A stretch of 64,000 nucleotides of DNA from Plasmopara viticola (taxonomy: Eukaryota; Oomycota; Peronosporomycetes; Peronosporales; Peronosporaceae): NCBI GenBank assembly GCA_001695595.3, contig MBPM02000023.1, forward strand, positions 124,001 through 188,000, read 5' to 3'. The stretch's first letter is position 1, and each line of letters begins with the position of its first letter. This document shows, piece by piece, positions 24,976-36,143 of this stretch. The notes beneath the pieces were generated by a model, which saw only the letters and a program-made list of their open reading frames with translations, searched no databases and had not been told where the DNA came from. Position numbers and translations under genes: made by a program.

Positions 24976-26446
24976 CGTATCAAACGAACAGAAGCGTGAA
25001 AATCAAAAAGTGATTAGGCTTCCGTGTCGTCTGTTGTGGCAGAGGTTAATGGCTCAAGTTGCTCTAAGGACTTGAGTAGCAATATATTATATTGTATATT
25101 AAATCGCCGTTCTAAATTTCTGGCTATAAGTTCTTTCTGCTTGGAAGACGGAGAGAAAGCGGCAATTCTTTAGCGCGGTGAGGCGTAGATTTTTAGTCTG
25201 AGGTTGGGTGACAAGTAGTCTTTCATCATGTCCCTTCCAAAATATGATTAATGTCAACTTTCAACTCTACCGTACACGGCGATCAGATTCTGCCTTGACA
25301 CCAACTGTTGAGGAATGTGTAAACACTACAATAGGTTTTTTGGAAATGCAAGGACATGTAAGTGCTGACACAAACATTAAATCTACATGCTGTGTGTACG
25401 CATGCAGGTTAAGAGCATCGTAAATCCGAGAAGCTCTTGCTTTTGTAGGATGCAGCATCGGCGATGGTCATTTGGCCGGCCGCAATAATGTCAACCGTTG
25501 CGCAACAACCGAAAAAGTATTGGATTACATGTTTGCGCTCAAAATGTCGCACGTGCTCAGCACGGCGTAATTAAAAAAAATCGTGAAAAGAAGGCGGTCA
25601 CCGCGAGGCCTGGACTTTTCATGTGAATCGCTTCACGTCTCTTTTGCAAAAGCGTAGTTTTTGATGACGCCCGCGGCTGGCTGTACGAACGAGGGTCAGA
25701 AGCGACGCAATCGATTATTCTCGCGTTTGCAAACATTGTTTCGTTAAGTTGCATCCAGATCACAAATCCCCTCTATAAATAAATATTTACTTAACCCCAC
25801 GCAATACTTGGCTCCGACGGTACCATCTTTGCCACAAAAGGGAATGATTTGACGAAAGAGGTCAAGCCAGGTGTATCCTTTTCAGCATCACAGAATGGTA
25901 AGCTTACCAATGTAGGCGCTAGTCGTTTCTCCGGTAGTTTTAAGCTCGATAGTACTAATATAGTCAGATTCGCCCAAAGCTCTCACATTTTTAATTCGCC
26001 ATTTTCCTTCGGTTCTTACAAAATTTCAGAAAACCGTGTACTGTATCAGACAATGAAGCATGTGGTGAATACTAGATTATTGTCGTCAGACAATTTCAGT
26101 TCAATTTCGATTTTCCTGGAAGAAGTTTACGATACTTGATACATGCTCTCTATGTACAAGCCTCAGTCGACCCAAAACACCCGTTGTCACGATTTTTATT
26201 AAACCAAACCACCAAGAGTCTATATACACAACGATTAAATTAGCGAGCTCTACCATCTTATCGATTAAAATTCCGTAGAATTAAAAAATCTCACCGAAAA
26301 ATCTCTAATCAATGTTTGAGCCATTGTCAATTTTGACTCTACGAACTCAAACACGCATCATAACCCATAAACTTTTTACAATGTCTCCAACGAATAAACG
26401 ATAAGTTAATTAAACTCTGTCAATTCAAAACTAATTGCTAACGGGA
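24976..26446. other. Intergenic, nothing recognised
   Basis: This lies between the triple-PH gene start and the left LTR of the gypsy element. Short open frames only. A stretch around 25450-25570 (+) reads GRNNVNRCATTEKVLDYMFA before a stop and could be old coding sequence, but I cannot assign it. Confidence 0.5.
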
Positions 26447-26999
26447 TGTAATTTTGGAAGCCCAAATTTTGGAACTGCTGTAGCCAAAACCAAAATATCC
26501 GAAATGGACACTCTTAAACTCAAAGTTCAATGCTAAGCATGACCAAGCATCCGCTACGTCGCGAGATCTAACACCCGCGGAAAACGCTTTTTCTTTGTCG
26601 TTGGCCGAGGCTTGGATGGCGATCGAGGCGAAGTCGGCGAAGGCGGTAATTTTGTTGATCAAAGCAAATTTAAAACAAATACCAAATGGAGAGCTCTTGC
26701 GGACTCTTGTCTTGCTACCGCATAACTGGTGGCTCTGAGCTATATACCGTTGCCACCGAAAAGGTCATCATTCTTCTACACTCCATCCTGCATTTTGCAC
26801 ATCCTGAATCACTTTTAATAGTAAAGACTTTTGATTCCCAATGATTTTGGAACATCTCATTTTTTAGTCTAGAACTATGCAAACACACCTATATCTGTAT
26901 AGTATCATTGCGTATTCTTACGTATTTCCAAAGCGATGTAATTGTATGGCGTAAATAACTATTACTGGCAAGCCTGCTGGTGACTGCGATTTCGTTACA
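26447..26999 (-). repeat. 3' LTR of the gypsy element (approximate ends)
   Basis: This matches 31871-32465 in many collinear blocks. Examples are the TGTAATTT edge, a GGCCGAGGCTTG block corresponding to GACCGAGGCTTG, CTTGTCTTGCTAC, ACATCCTGA, CATAGTATCA-like and GCAATGTAATT-like blocks, and ATTTCGT near the right end. On the minus strand it begins TGTAACG, a plausible LTR 5' end. Substitutions and indels are numerous. Confidence 0.65.
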
Positions 27000-27189
27000 A
27001 GATATCAATTCGAGAACAAGCATATTTTTAAAGATGATATTTTTTCTGGAATCAAGAATCCGAAAATCTGCTTCGCATTCTTTAAAGGCTTCCAAGTGGC
27101 GCCAACATATTTTGTACAGCAGGTTTCCCTAAAACCCAACTTCAACAAACCGTCCCTCAAAGCTATCGGCCGACATGACCTTATTCACC

Positions 27190-28160
27190 TTTCGCTGACG
27201 CTTCGGGTCCTTGCGACACGGCTTTAACAAAGAAGTGTGGAACACCGGATGCAATATCACCCCCTTTTAAAATTTCGTCTCAAGAAAATCTCGCACCAAT
27301 ATTTTCAGGTTCGGAAACGGGCCAAATTTTTGGCGCTAGTTTATCCCAGCAAAACCTTTTGGGACTGACATTAAAATTTTTGCCGTTCGAAAGCAATTAT
27401 CGCCGGCCTCGACGTCTTGGACAAGTCTATTCTCGTCGTAATACTGCTGCATGCATTCTTGTGCTTTAAGATTGGGTAATCTATCTGACAAAGTTGAAGC
27501 CCTGAGTTATTTTTTTCTGCATAAAAATAGATTTGATGCCACATATTTCGGCATAGCAAAAAAATATCCTAGATCCACTTCGGACGGAGGTATTCTGGTT
27601 GTAGAGTGTACACGCAAATTATAAGCTTTATCAGACAAATACAAAACGTCCTTTCTAGAATTTGGTGCTATACGAGTATAATGAAATTTGTTTATCTATA
27701 ATTCTGTGCTGGATTGACGAGACTCAAGGGCAAATTTCAATTTAAAAAACATTTCGATTCATTTATTTATTCGTTTGCGGGCCAAAAGACCGAGGTCAAA
27801 TTGCGTTGCATTCTCATTGTTAACCATAATTTAAAAGTGAAATTGATGTCTCGGTCGGACACAATGGTATTCGGCATGCCACGCTCCTTCTACAGCTCTT
27901 AATGAAGATCTTTGTTTCTTTCTGCAGTATCGTGCGTTACCTTTATGGCCAATTAAGCTTGTTAGACGTTTGACAGTTAATGACGATATCGATACCACTT
28001 CTGGTCTTCTGTAAAGATGTAATGAAGTCCACTTAAATGTCGATCTCTCTCTCTTTTAACTATTTGGATATTGCAGTAATCCTGCTTGTTCAGTGTGTCT
28101 AGTCTTGTTGCGTCGACATAGCTCGCAAGGTCGACATAACACTGGATGTAATCCGTCATT
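27190..28160 (-). pseudogene. Gypsy integrase remnant
   Basis: The core reads GMPNTIVSDRDINF near 27890-27840, matching the LP(x)xIVSDRDxxF segment that carries a catalytic Asp. Further on (27270-27190) the frame reads HPVFHTSLLKPCRKDPKRQR, the typical C-terminal HPVFHVSxLKP region. Stops and frame changes separate the two parts. Confidence 0.7.
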
Positions 28161-28499
28161 TTTAGCTAGTAGCATTTTTGACGCACGACCAGATCGATTT
28201 CGAAAAGTTCTGGGTGGCATTACGATACTGTGTCGGGAATATATCGGGTGGTAATACTTTTCATTTCTTCGTTATTGAAGTATGCAGTCGTAGAGTCTCA
28301 TCTTTGCCGGCATACTAATGCAAAATATATTATTTCTGCATTGAGTACATGGCACATCCTCTCCTTCTTCAAGCGTCTTAATTATCCACTGTAGATCGCT
28401 TTTCCACTAGTAATTTTTTTGTGCGGATTGAGCTGTTTATCCAGATTGTCGCCAAAATCTCGTGATCCTTAGCCGCTTCCGATGGATCATGCAAACTAA

Positions 28500-28555
28500 C
28501 TTAAATAGATTTACGTTCGAATCCCGGATTACGTGACAATGCATCAGCCACGCTG
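28500..28555 (-). pseudogene. Gypsy RNase H-integrase linker
   Basis: The minus strand reads VADALSRNPGFERKS, the hallmark ADALSR linker after RNase H in Ty3/gypsy polyproteins. A related, more decayed copy (TVAEALSHKL) lies at about 42145-42185. Confidence 0.7.
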
Positions 28556-29379
28556 TAATTTTTTTTATTGTTACGTTAAGGAAAGGCTAAAAATGAATTC
28601 AATCGAGCCACTCTATGGATTGTAGTGTTCTGCTTAAATCGTCTTGATATTTTGCCAGACGCTCCGCCCGCAAACAGTCGCTCTAAAAGGTACACATGCC
28701 ACACTTGAAGTACATACATACTTGCAAGTAGCTCTTGCCGACAAACACAGTACTTCAGCTCGACTGATTTCACCTTCCCACCCAATAGGATGCTTAAGCT
28801 TCCTTCTTTTGACAATCCCGATCATTGAATTTGAGGTGTACCAAATAGTTTGAAAATCCCAGTAGACGAGAAACAGGTCGACGACTCTTAATTTCTGTTA
28901 AGCAGCGTAGCGTGCAAGCGCTTCTCAAGGACGTTTAAACTTAACACTGTCGAGGATTTGTCCTGCAAATTGTACAAAGTAAATGCCGAACCTTAAGACG
29001 TAGACTGCAAAGCTCAAGAAATACTTCATTAGCCTCTTTGTATAAGGCGTAGGTCATTTTGCGATGATCTTAAACTTGTTGGGAGCCATAATAACGCTTT
29101 TTGTACGACAAAGTCACCTAGGCATGTGATCTCGACCGCGCAGGATGAATGGCGCTTTGACAGCCCGAAGTAAAGTTACTGGCTTGTGCACCATTTGAAT
29201 TTACCATCTGACGCCGAAGCGTAGTCTGCGACATCTTCACTTTGCAAGAACACTTCGATGACAAAAACAAGATCCCTCTCATTTTGATTAACTCTCTACA
29301 AAAGCCGATTTAACGCACTCGAGCTCCATGGTACTCAAATAGGTAGAAAAAGCGGTAAATAGGGTTTCGAGTCACGCAT

Positions 29380-29550
29380 TTTAGCTTGATAGTAGGTTCG
29401 TGCACAGAAAGTAATGACTTCCGGACATTGACCCGAAGGTGTTTTCCTTACGCGGCATCGGTATCGCTGGCAAGATTGTTGCTATATTTAGCTGACGATA
29501 ATTTTGCACTCTGCGTGAACCTACTGGCTTCTTGACACAAAACGTTGCTG
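29380..29550 (-). pseudogene. Gypsy reverse transcriptase remnant
   Basis: The frame reads VKKPVGSRRVQNYRQLNIAT, then ILPAIPMPRKENTFGSMSGS. This corresponds to the conserved VxKPxGxxRxxxxYxxLNxxT, PxPR and MxGS landmarks of Ty3/gypsy reverse transcriptase. The YxDD catalytic box was not found, and flanking sequence is interrupted by stops. Confidence 0.72.
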
Positions 29551-30069
29551 ACAAAAAGGCAGACGTACTTAGCCAATTAATGCCTGCTTGGACCCTCTTT
29601 TTGATTTATTCTTTGGATGTTCTGCGCTGTTCAGGACTCTGGTGCCAATTTTTGACCGATATTAGCTTTGTACCAGGCTTGAACTAAAGCTCACGCTCAA
29701 TCCCATTTCATGTTAAAGAAATCTCTCTGGAAGGATTTGTAAGAAGACTGTGTCCGTATACTTGCGTAGTGCTTCATACGTCAGATTGCCTTCAAGCTAT
29801 TCCCATCCTTAACTTTTTTAAAGCGCCCTTCTCGGAATCATGCGGGCTAACGAAAAAATCAGCGTCAATGTCTTTTTCGTGACGCAACAGTTTTTGAATC
29901 TGGTGAGAAGGAATTAGCTTCGTCTTGGCGGTCATGAGTGCCTTGTTGCCGATCGTTGTTAAAAATCTCGTGGCTCTAGTTTATGCAAGCGTTGCGTTGT
30001 CCAGCAAACCATCTGGTCGGACATTGCTTTTTGCGGGTTTAATTGGTTTGCTGCGTAGTTCCTCACTTT

Positions 30070-30170
30070 AATGCAAGGCGTCATGCATCCTGTAGTCCAG
30101 TCGTTCTCTAAATTTTGCTTAAGAAGCCATATCTTGACGAGGATAAAATCCGTATTCTCAGGAAAAGGCA
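30070..30170 (-). pseudogene. Gypsy protease end, remnant
   Basis: The frame reads DFILVKIWLLKQNLENDWTT. It corresponds to the end of gypsy aspartic protease (the DxILGxxWLxxxxPxIDW pattern), with the Gly and Pro lost. It sits between gag and reverse transcriptase as expected. Confidence 0.5.
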
Positions 30171-30349
30171 TGACCTCAAACGTTCCAGATGCAACAGGAA
30201 ATTTCGGTGTCTGATGCGTACGCGGTTCGGCGAGTAGGTAAGCAACCTTATCGTAATCAAGGCTGACTTACTACATCTCACCCTCAGGTTTTTCGAGCTT
30301 AAGTCGCTTCACCAAGGCTTCAAACACACCGTCAAGGCTGGTACAACTG

Positions 30350-31163
30350 TCACTTAAGACGATGACAAGTTTTATTTACCAACGCCCTCCGGAGCTTGAG
30401 CTTCTGCTCGAGGATATCAGTTAGCGCACCTCTAAAATTACCATTCGCTTGCTTACTTTTTGGAGCGGTAAATCGCGGAGATATATGGCCGACAACGCCA
30501 CAAATGCGGCATGTTGCCGAGTTTTTCCAGTTGTCGTTCTTGTCCATCATGCTTTGATTTTCAAGGTCGTGCCTTGTCGCGTGATGACTCGATTCCATGG
30601 ACATCGTCTTGAGGGACTTGCCCAATCCCTGGTGTGGTTTGAGCTAAAAATGAGCAAACCTGATGCTAGAGGCAATTTTGATGACCTCTTGAAAACACTG
30701 AACTTTTTGGCATTTTTTTTCGAGCCGCCTTCCTGTAATTTCAACCGAATAAAAGGTATTTTCATTTCACTGATCGTTAATTCAGTTTGGGATATCAAGT
30801 TCTGTAATTTAAAGACATACTGGTGGATAGTTTGTCTTTGCAACAGTAGAATATCCGCTCTCAAAGATCATACTCGAGGTCCCAGTCGGCTATATTGACA
30901 CAGTACAATTCTGTATAGATTTGCTTAAAGTGTTTGAGATGAGCGTCACCAAGTCGAACGAATTTGTTGTCATCAGATGGCGCAGTACTGTTCCGCCGCA
31001 AAGATCCATAGCTGAATGTCTTTGTCAAAGAAGATGTAAAATCTTTATCCTCTGCTTGCTTCTTGATGCGACGAAAAAATTCGAAGCGCTCGTTAGTCAT
31101 TTGCATTTGGTCTTGTATTTGACCTCGCAATTCTTTTAAATGCAAGGTCAGATACAAGACCAA
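30350..31163 (-). pseudogene. Gypsy gag remnant with zinc knuckle
   Basis: Three overlapping frames carry gag-like sequence: a helix-rich N-terminal part (31163-30861), a VxxYxxxLQNL-type stretch (TIHQYVFKLQNLISQTELTI) near 30840-30780, and a CCHC-like knuckle (CRICGVVGH, with the last Cys lost) near 30505-30480. Frameshifts separate the pieces. Confidence 0.6.
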
Positions 31164-31870
31164 ATACTTGCAACTGAAGTTGATTGTTGTTGCTGGATGA
31201 GATCAGTATGAGCTTCTGTATAGCCATTGAGTAATCTTTTGATGCTGTGGAAGTTTTTTAATTACCCTGAGCGATCACTCGCGTGGCGATTGCCAACTGC
31301 CGCATATTGCGAAGTCAACTCTCGCAATATGAGCGCGACGCGGATGTAAAAAAATATTTGTATTCGAGAGCGCTAATTCTACTTTGTTATCGAGATCTCG
31401 GGAAAGAAGGTGGGCCCTTAATCGTACGACCGATGTGTTGGACCAGACTCACTGGACTTTTTAGCGCCCTTCGTTAGATTTTTGAGGCCTAAAAAAGTAT
31501 TTAAATCAATAAAAGTCCTTAAGAACTAAAACAAAACTAAATTAATCCTATTTAACAGTCTACAATTTTGTTCAGGCGAACGCAATCGTTTCATAAATCT
31601 TCCAAATTTTCTCGGGTTTGCCACAAACGACGCTTCGGCTTTCTGCGATGTCGAAAATTGCACTTTTGGCGTCTGAGTCCTTACACTCTAAAAATTTGAT
31701 TTAGATGAGATATACAAGCTTGCGCAGTTTTTCCGCTGCTAACCACAAGCTCTTATATAGCTTGACGAGCTTCTTATTATAGCTGTAAGAATTTAAATAT
31801 TGTTCCGCACTAACGTACAAGCACACATATTAAACCCTGAACGTTAAGTTCGTCCTGAAAAAAATACTTT

Positions 31871-32465
31871 TGTAATTTAGGACTTCTTAGTATGTATTTG
31901 GCTCGTATCAATAAGCCTAGGATGACTCTTTCTGTGACCCAGGCGCTTTTGTCTTTTAGACTTAAGACCAACAAGTGCCACTCTGTAACACAGTCACGGA
32001 GGTAGCTTCTTTGACGCGGTTGTTGACCGAGGCTTGAGCGGCGAGCGAGTGAAGTCGGCAACGAATGAGAGCTAGTGGCTCAAAACAAATTTAAAGGTGA
32101 TATTTTATAGAAAGCTTGAACAGAATCTTGTCTTGCTACAGCCAAACTACTAACTCTCACTTATCTATTGCTGTTTTTCTGAAGGCTACTATTCTCTTAC
32201 CTTCTGTCTGGCTTTTATACATCCTGAGTTGATTTGAGCCGATAAGGTGTTTTGCCCCCACTGATTAGAGGACATCCGAACCTTGCCTCTTGGTCTAATA
32301 CTAGTTTTCTTTGCATAGTATCAACGCATTTGTACTTTGAGAGCAATGTAATTATGACCGATACAGGGTAACTTCAATTAAGAAAGGGTCTGAGCTTTAT
32401 AAGCGCTTTCTGTTCGCAACACTTCACATCATATTTCATACTGGCTAACTAGTCATTTCGTCACG
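31871..32465 (-). repeat. 5' LTR of the gypsy element (approximate ends)
   Basis: Partner of 26447-26999, with matching blocks in the same order and orientation. On the minus strand this copy lies upstream of gag, so it is the promoter LTR. The edges were placed at a TGTAATTT block on the left and a TTTCGTCACG block on the right, and they are uncertain by several bases. Confidence 0.6.
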
Positions 32466-34317
32466 TGTCTCAAGTACAACAACTTATAATAGAAGCGGCT
32501 CCTAGCTTGGGTTGCATCGGTCGAAGCCCGCTTACTTTTCTTGTGATGTACGTGTTAGCGGCCTGTTGAATACAACACCTTCGTATTATTTTTTCTGTGT
32601 TCGTGGACGACGATTTCAACATGAGGCAAATAATTCGAGCACCTCCTGATTGCTAGTCACACGATTCGTAAACTACTTTTGGAACGGCCATTGCATATAT
32701 CCCAGCTTTTGCAATACAGATTGGCTTTTCGTTCCAATAAAAATTGTGGCCCTCGTGAAATTTGCATACCAGGATGTTTCGAAAGATAATGGAAAAGATA
32801 TAGTCTTTGCCTAAATCTGTACTAATACATAACGTGTATGCAAAATATTACAATTCGAAAATCGTTGTTAAAATTATTCGTTTGCAGAGTACTGGAAGAT
32901 GCTTAACGTAGCTACGCTGCGCCATCTCCTAATTGATGCTTTGACTGAAGCACGCTCTTAAAAAAGAATGAAGTCAGGTCCGTCGACGCACTTGCCTTTT
33001 TAACAAAAAAAATGACGATTTATGTCTGCTTAGTTAAATGGCCTAGTTTGTTCTCGAAGCAGAGCCTGACAAGCCGCGATCACGATCAATCCGTGAAATC
33101 GCAAATATTTTTTTATTGCACCATGTGGATTCTTTATTTTGACACGACCGATCAGCTAATTTACGGATGCTACATCATGAAAAAGGATTTTCACTAGTGA
33201 AAAGCGGGTCTTTTGGTGAAGATGCTCCAACAAAGCTTTCTTGTAGCTGGAAAATGCATCCAGATGAGCGTGCAAATATTGCCACAAAAATAAGTATATT
33301 CTTATTCAGAAAGTGTATACTATTTAAGCAGTCGATGAAAATCTCAACCCACTTCTTTTTGTAACACGATTTATTATATTGCTTTTCGATCCAAGGTATG
33401 CCCGCAATAAGTCATGTTTTAGCATGTCAAGCACATGAGTTTCACAACCAGGTCTATTTTGACTCTTTAGCCGATGTATTATTGAGCCACGCGAGCTCAA
33501 AACGATGTTTTTCATCGCTCTCTTCTTGACATTACTCAATATATTATGCCTGCGTAAAGCGTGTTGACGCATCGAAGTTTACCAACTCGAGCTCGAATTT
33601 TAACCTTATACCTTGACATGTACAGCCAGAAGTTTATCGCTGTAGAGAGCTACCAAAATTACTTTAACGAACTTCACTTTGATCACACCCATCATAGGGA
33701 CTCATTTACTCTCCGGCACGCCATGAGTAATCGGTAATTTCCTATCATTAAGAGCGCACTTTTGCCAGCAAACATCTAGAGTTCTTGTGCAGATTGAATT
33801 ATCACTATGTCGGCTTCCTTCTGACCAGGCACAGATTATGTGTGCAAGAGGCGAGAGGTGTTCGTCCCTTAATATCTCGCTTAGCACGATGAAGAGTTAC
33901 AGTCTTTGACTTCCAAATTCAAGTCCATTGTATCAAGTAAAGCAAACTCTGCTCAGCAACTTTAAATTGGAACTTAAAATGTAGCCTCCGTCATACACTT
34001 AAGACCATGATTGTTTCAAGTAGACCTAAGGAGTGTAGCAACCTAATATTGATCGTGGAAATTTATAGTATAATCCTTCTATTTAAAACATGCCCCCTCA
34101 TCTGTACTGTGAATGGAAAGTGAACGAAACAAAGTCGAGTGAGCAAAAAAAAGTGCGGAGACTCGACCAATCACTTCGATTGTATATGATCGATGTATAG
34201 CGACATTGTCAGCCACGAGTAAACAAATTCAAGGTGACCACAACAATTTAGAGCGACAGTAGCCTAACGACGATGAATGGAGGGATGTCTTGAAATTAAT
34301 TGTAGTACTTTATCAGT
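32466..34317. other. Intergenic, nothing recognised
   Basis: AT-rich sequence between the gypsy element and the broken gene at 34.3 kb. I see only short open frames without motif or splice support. Confidence 0.5.
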
Positions 34318-35362
34318 TTAATTGCCCTGATTTTGTGGACTGTGGCGTCAATCCATGGACAGTTTCCACTCCATCCGAGGTAAGCACTTCAAATACGTCA
34401 GACGACGGTTTTGAAAGCTGCACAACACAATAGGCGCTGATGCACGTGTCTTTGGCGCTTAAATTGGATTGCGATGACCAAGACAGCCTGTCAGCATACT
34501 GGCGGACTGCGATAAGTTGCTTGCCGATCATCCAATTGGGGTGGGAATGAGTCGCGCGTGGAAGTCTGCAACAACGCAAGAACTAGCTACCGAGTTTGAT
34601 GATACACCAACTAAAAGAAGTGTAACTCAATCTGCAACATCGAAACCGCTCAAGTAAGTCGATCTAAACGCTTGATTAATCAAGAGGCCGCTCGACTAAA
34701 ATGAGTAAGCTTGGAAAAGACGCTCTGCTGGATCGTTTTGGGAGTAAGTAGCTGCTGATTGCGGCGTATCTCACTAGTATCGGACTAGGCTACGACAAAG
34801 ACACCACGTAACTTATCGGAAGTCCAACCAAAGCCATTGGACCTTCTCATTTGCAAAATTGCATGTTATTGAATGAGAATACCATTAGCACGAATACTTC
34901 GTCATCGGGCATGTTCTCAACGCTTCAGCGCAAGTCATCACTCGCGTCCATCAGCTTGGAAAGCGAGCACGGAGGCACGAGCGTCCTGTCTCACCGGGAG
35001 ACTATGAATGAGGCGTAGATCACCTACGTTATTTGCAGGTAGAAGTCAATCGCGCTGACCAACACGCTTGGGTGCCCGAGACGTCGGCAACTGGATTGCA
35101 TCAGACAAAGCATGAGATGTCGAGCCGGCGTCTTTTGCGCCGGAGTTATGATAGATTTGGCATATCAGCAGGGCTACCTTCGCCCGGTGCAATCATAGCG
35201 AGCAAGCTTCTAGGTAAATTCTTTTTTTTTAATACTTTGACTACGGTTCCAGGTACCAGAAAACGCACTTCCCGAATTTTTGATTCTGTTTGTTGTACTT
35301 CCCGAATTTTGGATTCTATCTGTTGTACTTCCCGAATTTTGGATCATATTTTTATCCCCTAA
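34318..35362 (+). pseudogene. Broken multi-exon gene, family not recognised
   Basis: Several exon-like pieces lie in order. 34318-34380 ends at GAG|GTAAGC. The next piece starts after an ACAATAG acceptor near 34434 and reads ALMHVSLALKLDCDDQDSLS, then changes frame near 34500 and runs to an AA|GTAAGT donor near 34655. A short piece reads LGKDALLDRFG. A Ser/Thr-rich piece (MFSTLQRKSSLASISLESEH) ends at TAG near 35020. A piece after a TTTGCAG acceptor at 35038 reads SYDRFGISAGLPSPGAIIAS and ends at a TAG|GTAAAT donor. The last piece carries 10-residue repeats. A frameshift and a premature TAA near 34810 argue for decay. A wrong model of an active gene remains possible. Confidence 0.5.
35267..35356 (+). 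repeat. 30-bp tandem repeat, three copies
   Basis: Three direct 30-bp units start at 35267, 35297 and 35327, each beginning ACTTCCCGAATTTT. The first two differ at 3 of 30 positions and the third decays at its 3' end. The period is ten codons, so the overlapping frame reads TSRIFDSVCC, TSRILDSICC, TSRILDHIFI. Confidence 0.85.
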
Positions 35363-36143
35363 ATCAATGGTAAGCATGTTTTTGTAGCCATATTACCTTT
35401 AGTTAATTTATTGCGAGCCGCGTTCGATACAAATGACTGACTGGCTTTTGCAGCAGAAAGTCTGTCTATGTTACTTTAACACACCGGGAAAGCAGGTGCG
35501 CAGCGATTGAGCACAATGGAAGCATGAATAATGCCGGTGCTGATACCGATGACAAGCTTTTTTCCAGTCGACCCTCTTTAAAGTGTGTGTTTTATAAGAC
35601 TAACATCTAGCTAATTTGATTGACGGATACCGACGTCAACGTTACCTGAGTACGGCTGTTGCAAGTCTGACACCAAAGAAATGAGCTAGTTGTGAGTTAA
35701 GGTAACACACACAAAGGAACAGGATTTTAATTATAAAGTGGTCGTGTGTCTTATAGCCTCACTTGCATTAGCAACATTTTAGATGTGGTGTGATGCTACG
35801 TCCTTTCTACCTTGAAGCGACAACATTGGTGGGTGCATTCCAAGCCCAGTGTTGCAACTTAAATTCTGCAAAGTAAACTTTGACGCTACATGACTAGTTA
35901 AAGCTAATATAGATGGAAGCTTTGTGAAGAAAAGCTTGGCTTCATTATAGCTTCATCACGTCGTAGGCGTAAGTTTCACGTAATCGCAACCTTTCTCGCT
36001 CTAACAAGCCAACAACACGTTATGCTGCGCTGACCGTTTTTTTAGAAGCCAGAACGTCGATACTGCGTTTCAGTAAAGCGCTTCAAACTGTAGACCCTTT
36101 CACTTAAAATTTACCTTCAAGGGCTTCGTCATAACCGTTAGTA

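Larger units (their letters stand above)
26447..32465 (-). mobile_element. Decayed Ty3/gypsy LTR retrotransposon
   Basis: About 6.0 kb, read on the minus strand. Internal landmarks lie in the Ty3/gypsy order between two diverged copies of one LTR: gag with zinc knuckle (about 31163-30350), protease remnant (about 30170-30070), reverse transcriptase (about 29550-29380), RNase H to integrase linker (about 28555-28500), integrase core (about 27890-27840) and integrase C-terminus (about 27270-27190). Many stops and frameshifts show it cannot code. Integrase lies downstream of reverse transcriptase, which separates Ty3/gypsy from copia. The LTR divergence suggests an old insertion. I could not find matching target-site duplications. 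Confidence 0.8.
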
